A stretch of DNA of 64,000 nt from Maribacter sp. 1_MG-2023 (GTDB lineage: Bacteria > Bacteroidota > Bacteroidia > Flavobacteriales > Flavobacteriaceae). The notes beneath the pieces were generated by a model, which saw nothing but the letters and a program-made list of their open reading frames with translations, searched no databases and was not told the DNA's origin. The stretch is taken from assembly GCF_030547005.1 (NCBI RefSeq), contig NZ_JAUOPN010000020.1, positions 1-64,000 on the forward strand, given 5' to 3'. Position numbers and translations under genes: made by a program. This document shows, in pieces, positions 1 through 9,241 of this stretch; the stretch's first letter is position 1; each line of letters begins with the position of its first letter.

Positions 1-587
1 CATTAATGCTACTATTGTTAGTGCCATTTAGTTTTACGGCAGTTGCATGGGGACACTGGATCCACGATTTTCCAATAAACGTACTTTCTATATTAGGAAT
101 CATTGCATTGATTGGTATTATGGTGAACGATGGTCTGGTGCTTATCGGTAAGTTCAATTCGAATTTACGAGAAGGTATGACTTTTGATAATGCCATTTTC
201 GAAGCAGGTAAATCGAGATTTAGAGCAATTTTCTTAACATCGATAACGACTATCGCAGGTTTAGCACCATTAATGTTAGAGACAAGTAGACAAGCACAAT
301 TCTTAAAACCAATGGCAATCTCTATTGCTTATGGTATAGGTATTGCTACGGTACTTACCTTATTAATGTTACCATTGTTCTTATCGTTCAGTAATAACTT
401 AAAAGCTCAGAATTTATCTTTCGCTTCAGGTCATAAGATTACGAAAGAAGAAGTAGAAAGAGCGATTAAAGAACGAAAAGAAGCTGCCCATCTAGAAGGT
501 CATTCGCAAGAAGCAATTGAGGGTGATGAACATCAAGAGCAAATAGAAGGTGGTTCACACCCATTTAAGAATATAGATAAGTTATAA
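1..587 (+). CDS. RND efflux transporter permease, C-terminal end (partial)
   Basis: This is the last ~195 codons of an inner-membrane RND (AcrB/MexB-type) pump; the 5' part lies before the window. The visible protein has the late transmembrane helices, including the segment with GIMVNDGLVLI, the LTSITTIAGLAPLM stretch and a final helix ending in LMLPLFLSF, all typical of the HAE1-type C-terminal membrane domain. A charged, Glu/Lys/His-rich cytoplasmic tail of about 60 residues follows. Its TAA stop shares one base with the ATG of the downstream TolC gene, so the two are translationally coupled; a periplasmic adaptor is expected upstream. The family is clear, the substrate is not. Confidence 0.93.
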   Translation, partial: LMLLLLVPFSFTAVAWGHWIHDFPINVLSILGIIALIGIMVNDGLVLIGKFNSNLREGMTFDNAIFEAGKSRFRAIFLTSITTIAGLAPLMLETSRQAQFLKPMAISIAYGIGIATVLTLLMLPLFLSFSNNLKAQNLSFASGHKITKEEVERAIKERKEAAHLEGHSQEAIEGDEHQEQIEGGSHPFKNIDKL

Positions 588-1948
588 TGAGATTAAAATT
601 CATCATATTATTAGTATTTCTACCAGTTTGTGTAATGTTTGCGCAAGAGAAAACACTTTCGAAAGAAGAGGCCGTTGTTAAAGTTTTAGAGAGCAATTTC
701 GGAATCGAAATAGCCGAACGGCAAGTCGATATCGCTGAAAATAATGCAAGTCTGCTTAATTCTGGTTATTTACCGACATTGACTGGTACCGCTGGGGCTA
801 CTTATAATTCAAGCGACACCACTACTGAACTTCCAGGGCAAGTTGACGAAGATGGTAATCCTAGGGAGAATATAAACGTAAACGATGCAGAAAGCCAACG
901 TTATAGCGCGGCATTGAATCTTAACTATACCTTGTTCGATGGTATGGGGAGGTTCTATAATTACAAAAGGTTAAAAGAGCAGTACAATTTAAGTACGTTG
1001 CAAGCACGTGAGACTATAGAGAATACCATGATTCAAATGTTTACGGTATATTTTGAAATCGCTCGATTGACAGAAAATAAAAATGTGCAGAAACAAGCAT
1101 TAGAAATTTCAACAGATAGAATTCAGCGTTCAGAATATTCTTTTGAGTACGGTCAAAATACCAAATTAGATATTTTGAATGCTCAGGTAGATATGACCAA
1201 TGATAGTATTAATTTATTGAATACCGAACAACAATTGGCGAATGCAAAGCGCGATTTAAATGTCGTGTTAAACCAAGATTTAAATTCGCAATATGCAGTA
1301 GATACTACGATAGTGTTTTTACCTAAGTTTCAGATTGTAGAGTTTATGGATAAGGCGGTGACAAATAACGTTGCTATGCTCCAGACTGAATCTAACTTGA
1401 CTATTAACGATTATGATATTAAAGTGAGCAAATCTGGGTATTTACCAACTTTGGATTTAACAGGTTCTTATGGTTGGAACAGAAACCAGAATCCACCATC
1501 GGCTTTCTTAACAGGTACAGTTTTTCCTGGTACGAACTCTATTGCCAATAGTATTTCATTAGGTGCAAGTCTAACCTGGAATCTTTTTGATGGAGGTAGC
1601 ACCACGGTTAGTGTCAAGAATGCGAAGATTACTTATAGTAATCAAGACCTATTACGCAAGCAAGTAGAGTTAGAAGTAAATAGAGATATGCAGAATGCCA
1701 TGGCATTGTATGAGAATCTCTTAAAAATATATCAAATTCAAGAGCAGAATGTATTTACAAACCAAAATAATTTTGAACGTTCAAAAGAGCAATTTCAATT
1801 GGGGAGTATTACATCTATAGAGTTTAGACAGGCACAAATAAATCTGTTGAATGCACAGACCAATAAGAATTTAGCGAAATACGATGCGAAATTGGCTGAG
1901 CTTCAATTGTTACAGCTTACAGGACAACTATTGAATATAGAACTGTAA
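587..1948 (+). CDS. TolC family outer membrane efflux protein
   Basis: 453 residues, the normal length for a TolC/OprM-type outer membrane channel. Residues 1-20 form a signal peptide ending near MFAQ. The body is long amphipathic helices in two similar halves; each half has a membrane strand region with a NYTLFDGMG / TWNLFDGGS motif, the usual TolC beta-barrel signature. It starts one base inside the stop of the RND permease (TAATG), so it should assemble with that pump to form the trans-envelope exit duct. The substrate cannot be read from sequence. Confidence 0.93.
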   Translation: MRLKFIILLVFLPVCVMFAQEKTLSKEEAVVKVLESNFGIEIAERQVDIAENNASLLNSGYLPTLTGTAGATYNSSDTTTELPGQVDEDGNPRENINVNDAESQRYSAALNLNYTLFDGMGRFYNYKRLKEQYNLSTLQARETIENTMIQMFTVYFEIARLTENKNVQKQALEISTDRIQRSEYSFEYGQNTKLDILNAQVDMTNDSINLLNTEQQLANAKRDLNVVLNQDLNSQYAVDTTIVFLPKFQIVEFMDKAVTNNVAMLQTESNLTINDYDIKVSKSGYLPTLDLTGSYGWNRNQNPPSAFLTGTVFPGTNSIANSISLGASLTWNLFDGGSTTVSVKNAKITYSNQDLLRKQVELEVNRDMQNAMALYENLLKIYQIQEQNVFTNQNNFERSKEQFQLGSITSIEFRQAQINLLNAQTNKNLAKYDAKLAELQLLQLTGQLLNIEL

Positions 1949-1972
1949 TAGGTACGGCTAAAAGTTTTTAAT

Positions 1973-1985
1973 CTCGGTTACCGAG
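1973..1985 (+). repeat. CTCG hairpin upstream of a start codon (copy 1 of 3)
   Basis: CTCGGTTACCGAG is a perfect 5-bp stem with a 3-base loop, preceded by TTTTTAAT and followed by AAAAT. It lies 20 bp before the ATG at 2006. Sequences of the same design occur at 21400-21412 (reverse strand) and 47331-47343. Confidence 0.5.
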
Positions 1986-2005
1986 AAAATTAATTAGGGA
2001 ATAAC

Positions 2006-2674
2006 ATGTATAGCGATAGAACAAATGGCGAGCTTATAGAGATTCTGGATCAACATTCATTACTCACTTTTGAGGCGCAGTTAAGTTTACAAGACGAGCT
2101 TGAGAAACGTGCTGTTGTTGTAGATTTAAGTGGTTTAGAAGCGACTATTGCCAATAAATTAGCTCAAATAAATAATCTAGAGTATTTAAAGGACTTCGGA
2201 TTTCAGGCAAATAAAACCACAGATGGCTTAACGGTCACCAGAACTACCAAAGCCTTGCTTACCGATGTGCTTGCTATTATTGTTGGTTTATTAGTGTTCT
2301 TTTTGGGTATTTACGGTTGTATAAACTTGGTATATACCTTTATAAATGGTGATGAGCTAGATGTATTTACTTTAGCATATAAATTTGCAATGGCAAGTTT
2401 AGTTTTTATAGGGATAAGTTTTTTCAGCGGATTACAACGTTTGTTTGATTTCTACGGATTCGAATTAAGTAAGCTCAACGGGTTGGTAACCTTAAAAAAG
2501 CGTTTTGACGTAAAGTTAGAAGAAATCAAAGTGAACCCTTCTGATATTCATTTAGATACTAATGAAGATATACTTTCTTTAAAATTGGGTCACGATACTA
2601 TTTTTACTTCTAATGGCGGTAATTTAGTACAGAGCCTTACCTTAAAAGAGCTTGCAAGAGAATTAAAAGCATAA
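2006..2674 (+). CDS. Conserved hypothetical membrane protein
   Basis: 222 residues with no family I recognise. The first ~80 residues are soluble and acidic, and open with a helical NGELIEILDQHSLL-type segment. Two membrane helices follow at about 85-108 and 122-142, then an ~80-residue C-terminal domain that looks like a mixed alpha/beta fold. There is no signal peptide, so both ends probably face the cytoplasm. It is 9 bp upstream of the CPXCG protein gene and likely co-transcribed with it. Start chosen because the 5' leader carries the CTCG hairpin and no upstream in-frame ATG. Confidence 0.75.
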   Translation: MYSDRTNGELIEILDQHSLLTFEAQLSLQDELEKRAVVVDLSGLEATIANKLAQINNLEYLKDFGFQANKTTDGLTVTRTTKALLTDVLAIIVGLLVFFLGIYGCINLVYTFINGDELDVFTLAYKFAMASLVFIGISFFSGLQRLFDFYGFELSKLNGLVTLKKRFDVKLEEIKVNPSDIHLDTNEDILSLKLGHDTIFTSNGGNLVQSLTLKELARELKA

Positions 2675-2683
2675 ATTACTGTT

Positions 2684-2866
2684 ATGTTCGAGCATTATTT
2701 TCAATGTCCGTATTGCTGGGAAGAAGTGTCTATGCTGTTAGATCCATCAATCTTACAACAGACCTATGTTGAAGATTGTGAAGTATGCTGTAATCCTATT
2801 GAAGTTACGCCACAGTTTCAAGAAAATGAACTAATTGGTTTCGATGTTCAGAGTATAGAACAGTAA
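2684..2866 (+). CDS. CPXCG-motif cysteine-rich protein
   Basis: 60 residues. Two cysteine pairs, CPYC at 8-11 and CEVCC around 32-36, are spaced as in the small CPXCG-motif family (predicted zinc-ribbon proteins), followed by the usual NPIEV segment and an acidic tail. The role of the family is unknown; a metal-bound structural or regulatory protein is expected. It follows the membrane protein gene by 9 bp and converges on the head-GIN gene, their ends lying next to each other. Confidence 0.85.
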   Translation: MFEHYFQCPYCWEEVSMLLDPSILQQTYVEDCEVCCNPIEVTPQFQENELIGFDVQSIEQ

Positions 2867-3547
2867 TTATTCTGGTATTGCAATTTTACCACCAAACGTA
2901 TCATCTTTGTCTACAGATTTTGGTTTGCCGTACACGGTAATCGAACCACCCGCTTTTACTTTAGCAATGACAGCTTCACTAGCATAAACTTCAGCACTAC
3001 CACCAGATAGTACAATTACAGTACTACTTTTGGTCTTTAGACCTTTATTTAAAAGTCTACCTCCTGTGTTAATCATCACTTCTTGATTAACACTAGTACC
3101 AGATAGTTTTATTTCACTACCGCTTGTGCTTTTTGCCGATACATTATTATAGGCAATATTTAAAGTAATGGTACTGGCATCTTGGGCTTCAATAGCTAAA
3201 TCGGTACCAATGACTAATCCGGTAGAAACAATACGAGAGTTCTTATTTGCATCAATAACTGAAAGTGCTTCGGTATAGAAAAGTTTAATGTTTAAGATGG
3301 AGTTCAGTACAGATTCCCCAGAGCACATTTTTAGTCGTAAACGACCGTCGTTTTCGGTAATGCTCAAATCTTTTTTATTCTCGGTAGATATTTCAATTTT
3401 ATTCTCTTCGCCTTTCACTAGGGTAACACTAATTCTATCATATACTCGAAGCTCTGTATATTTCTCTAGAGAAATAGTTGCGACGCCTTGCCCGAAAGTA
3501 GTCAAGGTATAAAAGCAAATACAAGCAAAAAGTAGAATTGATCTCAT
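2867..3547 (-). CDS. Exported head-GIN domain protein (DUF2807)
   Basis: About 226 residues from the ATG at 3547. An upstream in-frame ATG at 3601 would add 18 residues before the hydrophobic signal, so the internal start is preferred. Signal peptide MRSILLFACICFYTLTTFGQ is followed by a repetitive beta-helix-like domain with a run of short, Ser/Thr/Gly-rich strands, as in DUF2807 (putative auto-transporter adhesin, head GIN domain). These proteins are exported to the periplasm or surface in Bacteroidetes and their function is unknown. The gene stands alone on this strand. Confidence 0.8.
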   Translation of the reverse strand: MRSILLFACICFYTLTTFGQGVATISLEKYTELRVYDRISVTLVKGEENKIEISTENKKDLSITENDGRLRLKMCSGESVLNSILNIKLFYTEALSVIDANKNSRIVSTGLVIGTDLAIEAQDASTITLNIAYNNVSAKSTSGSEIKLSGTSVNQEVMINTGGRLLNKGLKTKSSTVIVLSGGSAEVYASEAVIAKVKAGGSITVYGKPKSVDKDDTFGGKIAIPE

Positions 3548-3675
3548 GTAGCGTTGACTATTTAATAGTACAAAGTTAAGGTACAAATGGGTTTGTATCA
3601 CAAAAGGGCAGAAGGGGATTTTACTTGTTATATTTTATTCAATTTTGAAAAATGATAGGTTCAAGCAAAACGCAT

Positions 3676-3732
3676 TGTCAGTTCGAGTGTTTTTGAAAGA
3701 AGCGTAGCGTATTTTAAAAATGTATCGAGAAC
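3676..3732. repeat. Dispersed flavobacterial palindrome-like repeat
   Basis: The stretch between 3547 and 3848 holds no gene. It contains an imperfect dyad opening with TGTCAGTTCGAGTG and closing with TATCGAGAACA, with GAAGCGTAGCG in the centre. I recognise this as a common intergenic repeat of Flavobacteriaceae. No second copy was seen in this window. Confidence 0.45.
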
Positions 3733-3847
3733 AGGTCTGGAGCACGCTACCACATAAACTCCTTTTTAAAAGTTAAATAGCACTTTAAACAGATGTAGGT
3801 TTTGCAGTTTTGTTATCTTAAACGATAGTTAGTCCATTGTTGCATAT

Positions 3848-6163
3848 ATGAAAAAGAAATATCTCTTTGTTGTGTTATTTGTTGTTGTCGGTATTGTTGG
3901 TTTTGCCGGTACAGAATACTTCCCGGTAGCTGAAAATGAGAGAATACCCGAGGCAATAGATTCTGTGGCTACACGTAGAGATCTTCGTAGAAGCTTCTTT
4001 GATAAACGAGAGATTTTAGTGGTATATGGTGCAAAAGATTTAGCATTGCAACAGCAGTATAAAAATATTCTTCATGAGCTTTCTTTAAAGGAGGTTTCCA
4101 AATCTTGGCGCAGTGTAAAGGTCAGTTACCAAAATGTTGCAGAGGTAAGCAAAGAATCATTGAGCAATAATATTGTTTTTTTGGTAGGTGCCGTAGATGA
4201 GAATCCGCTGATAAAAAAATACATGGGTGATACCCCTTTTCAGGTTTCACACTCAGAAATAAAAATAGGTACAAAACAAGTTCCCAATAATAATTCAATA
4301 TTGGGGGTTTGTTTTTATCCGAGTCCTACAGATCCTAAAATACCTTTTAGTTTTTTAACTGGTACAGATGCACAAGAAGTATTTTCATTATTTGCAGAAA
4401 AAGTAGCTGAACGAGGTCAGTCGTTCTACCGCCAGAATTTAGAATATGAGGTGTATGTGAATAAAGAGCGATTGGTCATGGGCGATTTCAATACCAATTG
4501 GGGAATTGAAGGATCTACATTTTTCAATTTTGCCACGGGTACCAGAGTTTTGTTAGATACCGATGATTTTAAATTTATAAACCACCAAAAAGCTATTGAA
4601 CCAGCAGATGTTGCTACTTGGCAAGCCAAGGTTATGGCATCAAAAGCAACCATTGTCGATTTTGTACATGGTAATAGTGTACCAAAAATTACTTATAATT
4701 TTTATACCTGTACAGAAGAAAAAGGTTTGATGACGGGGAATACCGATCACTCTACTTTTGATACAGTTACAAATTCGGTACATACAATTGTCAATAAAAT
4801 ATATACCAATAATAACATCGGTAGAGATAATGCCTTGGTACTGCACAACCTCATTGGTAAGAGTGATAAGAATATAATTACATTAGGTCTGCCAATTTAT
4901 TTTACAGAAACCTGGCAAATGAAAGGCTACCAATATTGGGCGGCACGATTGGTAGAATCTGAGAATACGTTTACAATAGCAGAACTGTTAAACAATTCTT
5001 TTATGGAGATGGAATCATCACTTATTAGAGATTGTATGGCAGGAGCATTTACCGATTTTCTAATTACAACCTGGGGAAAAGATACGTACCTAAAACGTTA
5101 CAAAAATGCATCAATCTATGAAGGGGAAATAAAAGCCCTAGAAGTAAAGTGGCAGAATTATTTAAGGGGATTACCAAAAGCACATCCGAAGAAAAAAACG
5201 GAAAAGAAAAAATTACCTTACTTAAAAGGTTTCAATTTTGCACATGAAGGCTATAGTATTTACAATGGCTATGGTTCTCAAAAAGCAACGGAATCTTTAT
5301 TGAAGCAAAAGAACATGGGTAGTAATGCCATGGCAATTGTGCCGTATACGGGAATCAATGATATAAATACACCAACGCCACTTCATTTTAGTAATAATGC
5401 TGGTAGTGAAAATGATGATGCCGTAGTTCATGCCGTAGCGATGGCGAGCAATATGGGCATGTATACCTTGTTGAAACCTCAAATATATGTAGGCGGTAGC
5501 TGGCCGGGCGGAATAGATATGCCTACAGATGCCCAATGGGACAAGTTTCATGATTACTATTACCGGTGGATTCGCCACTATGCCTTCTTAGCAGAAATTC
5601 ATGAGATGGATGCCTTGTGTATTGGCGTAGAGTTCACCAAAGCAACTTTATCGCAGCCCGATGCATGGCGTGAGATGATCAAGAAAACACGGGCATTATA
5701 TTCTGGGCAACTGACCTATGCTGCGAATTGGGGAGCTGAATTTGAAAAAATTGAGTTTTGGGACGATTTAGACTTCATAGGTTTAAACTCTTATTACCCA
5801 TTGAGTAAAAAAGACAATCCTACTAATGAAGAATTAAGTCTGCAGTTCGATACGGTAAAAACAAAGATTAAAAAGGTCTATAATCGCTTTAAAAAACCCA
5901 TCGTTTTTACAGAAATAGGCTTTAGAAGTGTTGACGCCCCATGGAAGAATCCGCATGCAGAGGCAGACGATACCATTAACGAAGAAGCACAGCGCAGATC
6001 TTACGAAATCATCTTTGAAGGCATACAAGACGAACCTTGGTGCCAAGGTATATTGTGGTGGAAATTCCCAAGCTACATCGAATACCGTGGCGAGCATAAC
6101 AGTGCTTTTACACCCAACAATAAATTGGCAGAAGAATCGGTGCGCGATTGGTTTACAAAGTAA
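3848..6163 (+). CDS. Exported glycosidase, GH113-like TIM barrel with N-terminal peptidase-like domain
   Basis: 771 residues. A signal peptide or anchor spans about 4-20. Residues ~458-771 form a TIM barrel resembling family GH113 (beta-mannanase type): it begins KGFNFAHEGY, has the likely acid/base Glu595 in IGVEF and the likely nucleophile Glu689 in FTEIGF. The N-terminal ~420 residues resemble the scaffold of gluzincin (M1-like) peptidases, ending in a helical FTDFLITTWGKDTY segment, but I see no HExxH zinc motif, so it is probably non-catalytic. Substrate unproven; mannan or related beta-glycans by family analogy. Transcribed alone. Confidence 0.75.
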   Translation: MKKKYLFVVLFVVVGIVGFAGTEYFPVAENERIPEAIDSVATRRDLRRSFFDKREILVVYGAKDLALQQQYKNILHELSLKEVSKSWRSVKVSYQNVAEVSKESLSNNIVFLVGAVDENPLIKKYMGDTPFQVSHSEIKIGTKQVPNNNSILGVCFYPSPTDPKIPFSFLTGTDAQEVFSLFAEKVAERGQSFYRQNLEYEVYVNKERLVMGDFNTNWGIEGSTFFNFATGTRVLLDTDDFKFINHQKAIEPADVATWQAKVMASKATIVDFVHGNSVPKITYNFYTCTEEKGLMTGNTDHSTFDTVTNSVHTIVNKIYTNNNIGRDNALVLHNLIGKSDKNIITLGLPIYFTETWQMKGYQYWAARLVESENTFTIAELLNNSFMEMESSLIRDCMAGAFTDFLITTWGKDTYLKRYKNASIYEGEIKALEVKWQNYLRGLPKAHPKKKTEKKKLPYLKGFNFAHEGYSIYNGYGSQKATESLLKQKNMGSNAMAIVPYTGINDINTPTPLHFSNNAGSENDDAVVHAVAMASNMGMYTLLKPQIYVGGSWPGGIDMPTDAQWDKFHDYYYRWIRHYAFLAEIHEMDALCIGVEFTKATLSQPDAWREMIKKTRALYSGQLTYAANWGAEFEKIEFWDDLDFIGLNSYYPLSKKDNPTNEELSLQFDTVKTKIKKVYNRFKKPIVFTEIGFRSVDAPWKNPHAEADDTINEEAQRRSYEIIFEGIQDEPWCQGILWWKFPSYIEYRGEHNSAFTPNNKLAEESVRDWFTK

Positions 6164-6412
6164 AATGTATCCGGGTTTTGATAAGGTAAGAATCAGTTTG
6201 TATGTGTCTGATTTGCCGTGTGTGGTTTTCTATTTATCCTAAAATATTTCCGCTTTTTATCCTATTGTAATCCAACAGAAAAACTTCATAACTATCTAAA
6301 GACGTTTTAGATGGCAAATTCGACAGTTGGGTTAGTAATATTATCTGCCGCTGGTATTCCGCAATATCTTTGGGGAATAGAAAACAATTCTAGAAACTTA
6401 AAAACATATATA

Positions 6413-6796
6413 ATGAAGAATATTAGAGTAGTAGCTGTAGTAGCAATTTTAGCTGTCACCTTTATATCATTTAAAGGAATTCACAATCATAAAGAAGCTG
6501 AGAATGCAAAAATCACCGCTATTTTTGATGATTGTGTTATCGATTTAGAAGCGCAATTACAAACGTCTTTAGAGAACGATAACTTAAATCCAAACGATAT
6601 TCAGTTGGTGGAAATCAATGAAGAAGTAAACTTAGGTTTTGATGCCTTTGAATATTTACCAGTAGATTTTAATGCATATGCCGGTAACAATTTAACGGAG
6701 CAAGATTTTGAGATTTTTGAAAATGAAGAAATAGTAGAACTAGGTTTTGATACGGCGGCATATTTGCCAAATGAGTTCAATGCCTATGCACTTTAA
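6413..6796 (+). CDS. Exported hypothetical protein with a C-terminal duplicated motif
   Basis: 127 residues from the ATG at 6413, directly before a signal/anchor sequence (MKNIRVVAVVAILAVTFISF). A longer in-frame start at 6311 would put 34 unlikely residues ahead of the signal. The mature part is acidic. The C-terminus carries two copies of LGFD-x-x-x-YLP-x-x-FNAYA (around residues 76-92 and 109-126). No family is recognised; the type recurs in flavobacteria as small secreted proteins. A strong terminator follows. Confidence 0.7.
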   Translation: MKNIRVVAVVAILAVTFISFKGIHNHKEAENAKITAIFDDCVIDLEAQLQTSLENDNLNPNDIQLVEINEEVNLGFDAFEYLPVDFNAYAGNNLTEQDFEIFENEEIVELGFDTAAYLPNEFNAYAL

Positions 6797-6817
6797 AAAG
6801 TTAGTATAGTTTAAATT

Positions 6818-6854
6818 AAGTTGGTCTTTACTTAGGTAAAGACCAACTTTTCGT
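6818..6854 (+). terminator. Rho-independent terminator
   Basis: Perfect 14-bp stem: AAGTTGGTCTTTAC, loop TTAG, GTAAAGACCAACTT, with a short T tract. It separates the small exported protein gene from the LytS kinase gene. Confidence 0.8.
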
Positions 6855-6892
6855 GTACTAGGGTTACAAACGTATATTACGGTATATTTGAG

Positions 6893-6900
6893 AAATACCA
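6893..6900 (+). promoter_or_regulatory. Bacteroidetes -7 promoter element before the LytS kinase
   Basis: TATATTTG matches the Bacteroidetes TAnnTTTG core and lies 16 bp before the ATG at 6917. A clear -33 TTG at the usual spacing is not visible, so confidence is moderate. Confidence 0.45.
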
Positions 6901-6916
6901 TTAGAAAAGAAGTTAC

Positions 6917-7951
6917 ATGGCATTAACAAAAGTAAAACAGGGCGAGGTAATAAAAACAGCCCTATTATTAGGTATACTGGTATCATTGCCAAAAACCATT
7001 TATTTGTATAATGGTATTATGGAGGGGAATTTAGATTTTTCCTTTACTTGGGTTACAGATTTTCTATATCGTTATATCTTCTTCATTTGTTTCTCTTATT
7101 CAGTTTTACAATTAAATGCCAATATAGATTTTGATGCGTACAAATGGCCCACTTTTCTAAAGTTGGGTGTTATTTTTATAATGAATGTTGTGGTACTTTT
7201 AATAGGGATCTACTTAATACATGCCCTATATCCTATTTTTAACGGGAGGCCATTAGATCCCCGAGAGACTGGTTTTGTTAGATTTACGATTATTAATCTT
7301 TCTATCGTTCTTTATTTTATTGCCAGGTTACTTCGTGTAAGTACCGATAAGCAAGAAAGTAGAATAGAGAACGAGCAATTAAAGCAGCAAAATTTAGAGA
7401 ACGAACTATCGGCTTTAAAAAACCAGATCGATCCGCACTTTTTGTTCAATTCGCTAAATTCGTTATCGTCGCTAGTACGTGAAAATGACCAGGCTACCCA
7501 GTTTGTAAACAAGCTGTCGTATATGTATCGTTATATTTTACAGAGTAGCGAGACTAATTTGGTACCGATAAAAGATGAATTGAAATTTTTAGATAGCTAT
7601 TCTTTTTTAATGCAGACCCGATATCGTGATCGTATACAAATAGAGGTGAATATCGATGCCAATTTAATGGATTGTGAAGTACCGCCATTGGCATTGCAAT
7701 CATTAGTAGAAAATTCGGTAAAGCATAACGAAATATCATCGACCAACCCATTAACGGTCAAGGTTTATTCTAGCGGAGGTTCGTTGTTCGTAGAAAACCC
7801 TATTCGTACGCGAAGTGCAATGGCAGAAGGTATGGGCACGGGACTCTATAATCTTAAAAAGCGGTATTTACTTTTATTGAAAAAAGAAGTGTTGGTCAGT
7901 ACCGATAATGATATTTTTAAAGTAGAATTACCTGTAAAACCCTTGGTATGA
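6917..7951 (+). CDS. LytS/YehU-type sensor histidine kinase
   Basis: 344 residues. Four membrane helices fall within residues ~12-138, followed by a short coiled coil (145-170) and the His_kinase (PF06580) domain with the phosphoacceptor His174 in QIDPHFLFNSLNSL. The C-terminal ATPase part has the N box (LVENSVKHN) and a GTGLYNL glycine motif. It phosphorylates the LytTR regulator whose ATG overlaps its stop by 4 bp (ATGA). The signal sensed by the membrane domain is unknown. Confidence 0.93.
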   Translation: MALTKVKQGEVIKTALLLGILVSLPKTIYLYNGIMEGNLDFSFTWVTDFLYRYIFFICFSYSVLQLNANIDFDAYKWPTFLKLGVIFIMNVVVLLIGIYLIHALYPIFNGRPLDPRETGFVRFTIINLSIVLYFIARLLRVSTDKQESRIENEQLKQQNLENELSALKNQIDPHFLFNSLNSLSSLVRENDQATQFVNKLSYMYRYILQSSETNLVPIKDELKFLDSYSFLMQTRYRDRIQIEVNIDANLMDCEVPPLALQSLVENSVKHNEISSTNPLTVKVYSSGGSLFVENPIRTRSAMAEGMGTGLYNLKKRYLLLLKKEVLVSTDNDIFKVELPVKPLV

Positions 7952-8709
7952 AAGTAATTATTGTTGAAGACGAGCTTGCTGCAAGCGATAACCTTTCTTA
8001 TTTACTAAAGAGAATCAATGCAGATATTGAGGTTATTCAGGTTTTAGATACCGTAAAAGCTACAGTAGCTTATTTCGCTAATCCGCATGAGGGTGTTTTG
8101 GTGTTTATGGATATTCATTTGGCAGATGGCATCTCATTTGAAATTTTTGACCAAGTCGAAATCGACATTCCTATTATATTCACTACCGCTTATGACCAAT
8201 ACGCCTTAAAAGCATTTAAGGTGAATAGCATTGACTATTTATTAAAACCAATCGATAAAGAAGAATTATCAGATGCTTTAGATCGTTTTGATGCACTAAA
8301 CCTTAAAAAGGGTATCGATGAGGAGCAAATGAACAGCCTTTTACAACTTATACAGAACAAGGCAGAGAATTTTAAAAAAACTTTCTTAGTAAGTGTGGGC
8401 GATCAATTGTTACCGGTAAAAACAGCCGATATTGCCTATTTCTTTATTGATACAGGTCTTGTAAAAGCTGTAACGGTACAAGAACGTTCGTATGTACTCG
8501 ACATTAAATTAGAAGACATAGAAGAATCTTTAGACCCGGAAGTATTCTATAGGGCAAACAGACAATTTATAGTGCGTAGAGAGGCTATAACCGCTATTAA
8601 GTTTCATTTTAATAGTAAGTTATTGGTAGATGTTCACCCTGTGTGTAGCGAGCGTATAGTAGTGAGCAAGGCAAAAGCATCGGAATTTAAAAATTGGGTT
8701 GGGACCTAA
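7948..8709 (+). CDS. LytTR family response regulator
   Basis: 253 residues. Receiver domain 1-120 with acidic pocket Glu7-Asp8, phosphoacceptor Asp55 in FMDIHLADG and Lys in the LLKPID motif; LytTR DNA-binding domain ~150-250 (FLVSVGDQLLPV... FYRANRQFIV). It overlaps the LytS-type kinase gene by 4 bp, so the pair forms a two-component system. It converges with the lipoprotein gene 12 bp away. Target genes cannot be assigned from sequence. Confidence 0.94.
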   Translation: MKVIIVEDELAASDNLSYLLKRINADIEVIQVLDTVKATVAYFANPHEGVLVFMDIHLADGISFEIFDQVEIDIPIIFTTAYDQYALKAFKVNSIDYLLKPIDKEELSDALDRFDALNLKKGIDEEQMNSLLQLIQNKAENFKKTFLVSVGDQLLPVKTADIAYFFIDTGLVKAVTVQERSYVLDIKLEDIEESLDPEVFYRANRQFIVRREAITAIKFHFNSKLLVDVHPVCSERIVVSKAKASEFKNWVGT

Positions 8710-8721
8710 CTTTTTCAGTAG

Positions 8722-9237
8722 TTACGGTATGGTACTTGTCTCTGTAAATTTCCATTCGTCATTGATTTTAGTGAATGAAAAACTATGCTGTCCGCCTTCA
8801 AAAAATGCTGTGGGCGGAGTAGTGGTTACATAAATGTGTAATCTTTCAATACCTGATTCCTCATTATATCTAAAAAGGGTTTCATTCTCTTTTAATAGTT
8901 GAACAAACTTCGGATTAAAAAAAACATCATAGTCGTTTTGTATAAAACTGTCTATGGGGATGTATACTAGATTTTCATAAATTTTATCGTACCAGAGGGA
9001 ATCTGTGTCTCGCATCAGATTCATTTTCTCCATTTCGGCTGGTGTATTCTCTAAACAGTCATAGCAATAAATAGCTTCGCCAGATGCCTTTTTAAAAGCA
9101 ACTTTGTTATTCGTTTCTAAATGATTTAAAAACGTTATCCATTGGCTGGGGAGTTCTTCGGCAACTTGCTTTTTTTCTTTCTTGCACGAGAGGGACAACA
9201 CGATTAGTAAAGTATATAACAACAGGCGTAGTTTCAT
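8722..9237 (-). CDS. Hypothetical lipoprotein
   Basis: 171 residues. A lipoprotein signal ends in LSLSC, with Cys18 as the lipidated residue followed by a Lys-rich start of the mature chain. The body has no family I recognise; the C-terminal ~60 residues (SFSFTKINDEWKF) resemble DUF4348-like or NTF2-like small beta proteins, a weak impression only. It starts 4 bp after the stop of the neighbouring exported protein gene (9242-9742), so the two form a likely operon. Confidence 0.7.
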   Translation of the reverse strand: MKLRLLLYTLLIVLSLSCKKEKKQVAEELPSQWITFLNHLETNNKVAFKKASGEAIYCYDCLENTPAEMEKMNLMRDTDSLWYDKIYENLVYIPIDSFIQNDYDVFFNPKFVQLLKENETLFRYNEESGIERLHIYVTTTPPTAFFEGGQHSFSFTKINDEWKFTETSTIP

Positions 9238-9241
9238 GGTG

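Noticed and set aside
5928..6242. 104-residue plus-strand ORF
   Set aside because: Overlaps the 3' end of the GH113-like gene in another frame; composition is not protein-like.
6311..6412. Longer N-terminus for the small exported protein
   Set aside because: The added 34 residues would precede a clear signal sequence, and the internal ATG fits the signal peptide start.
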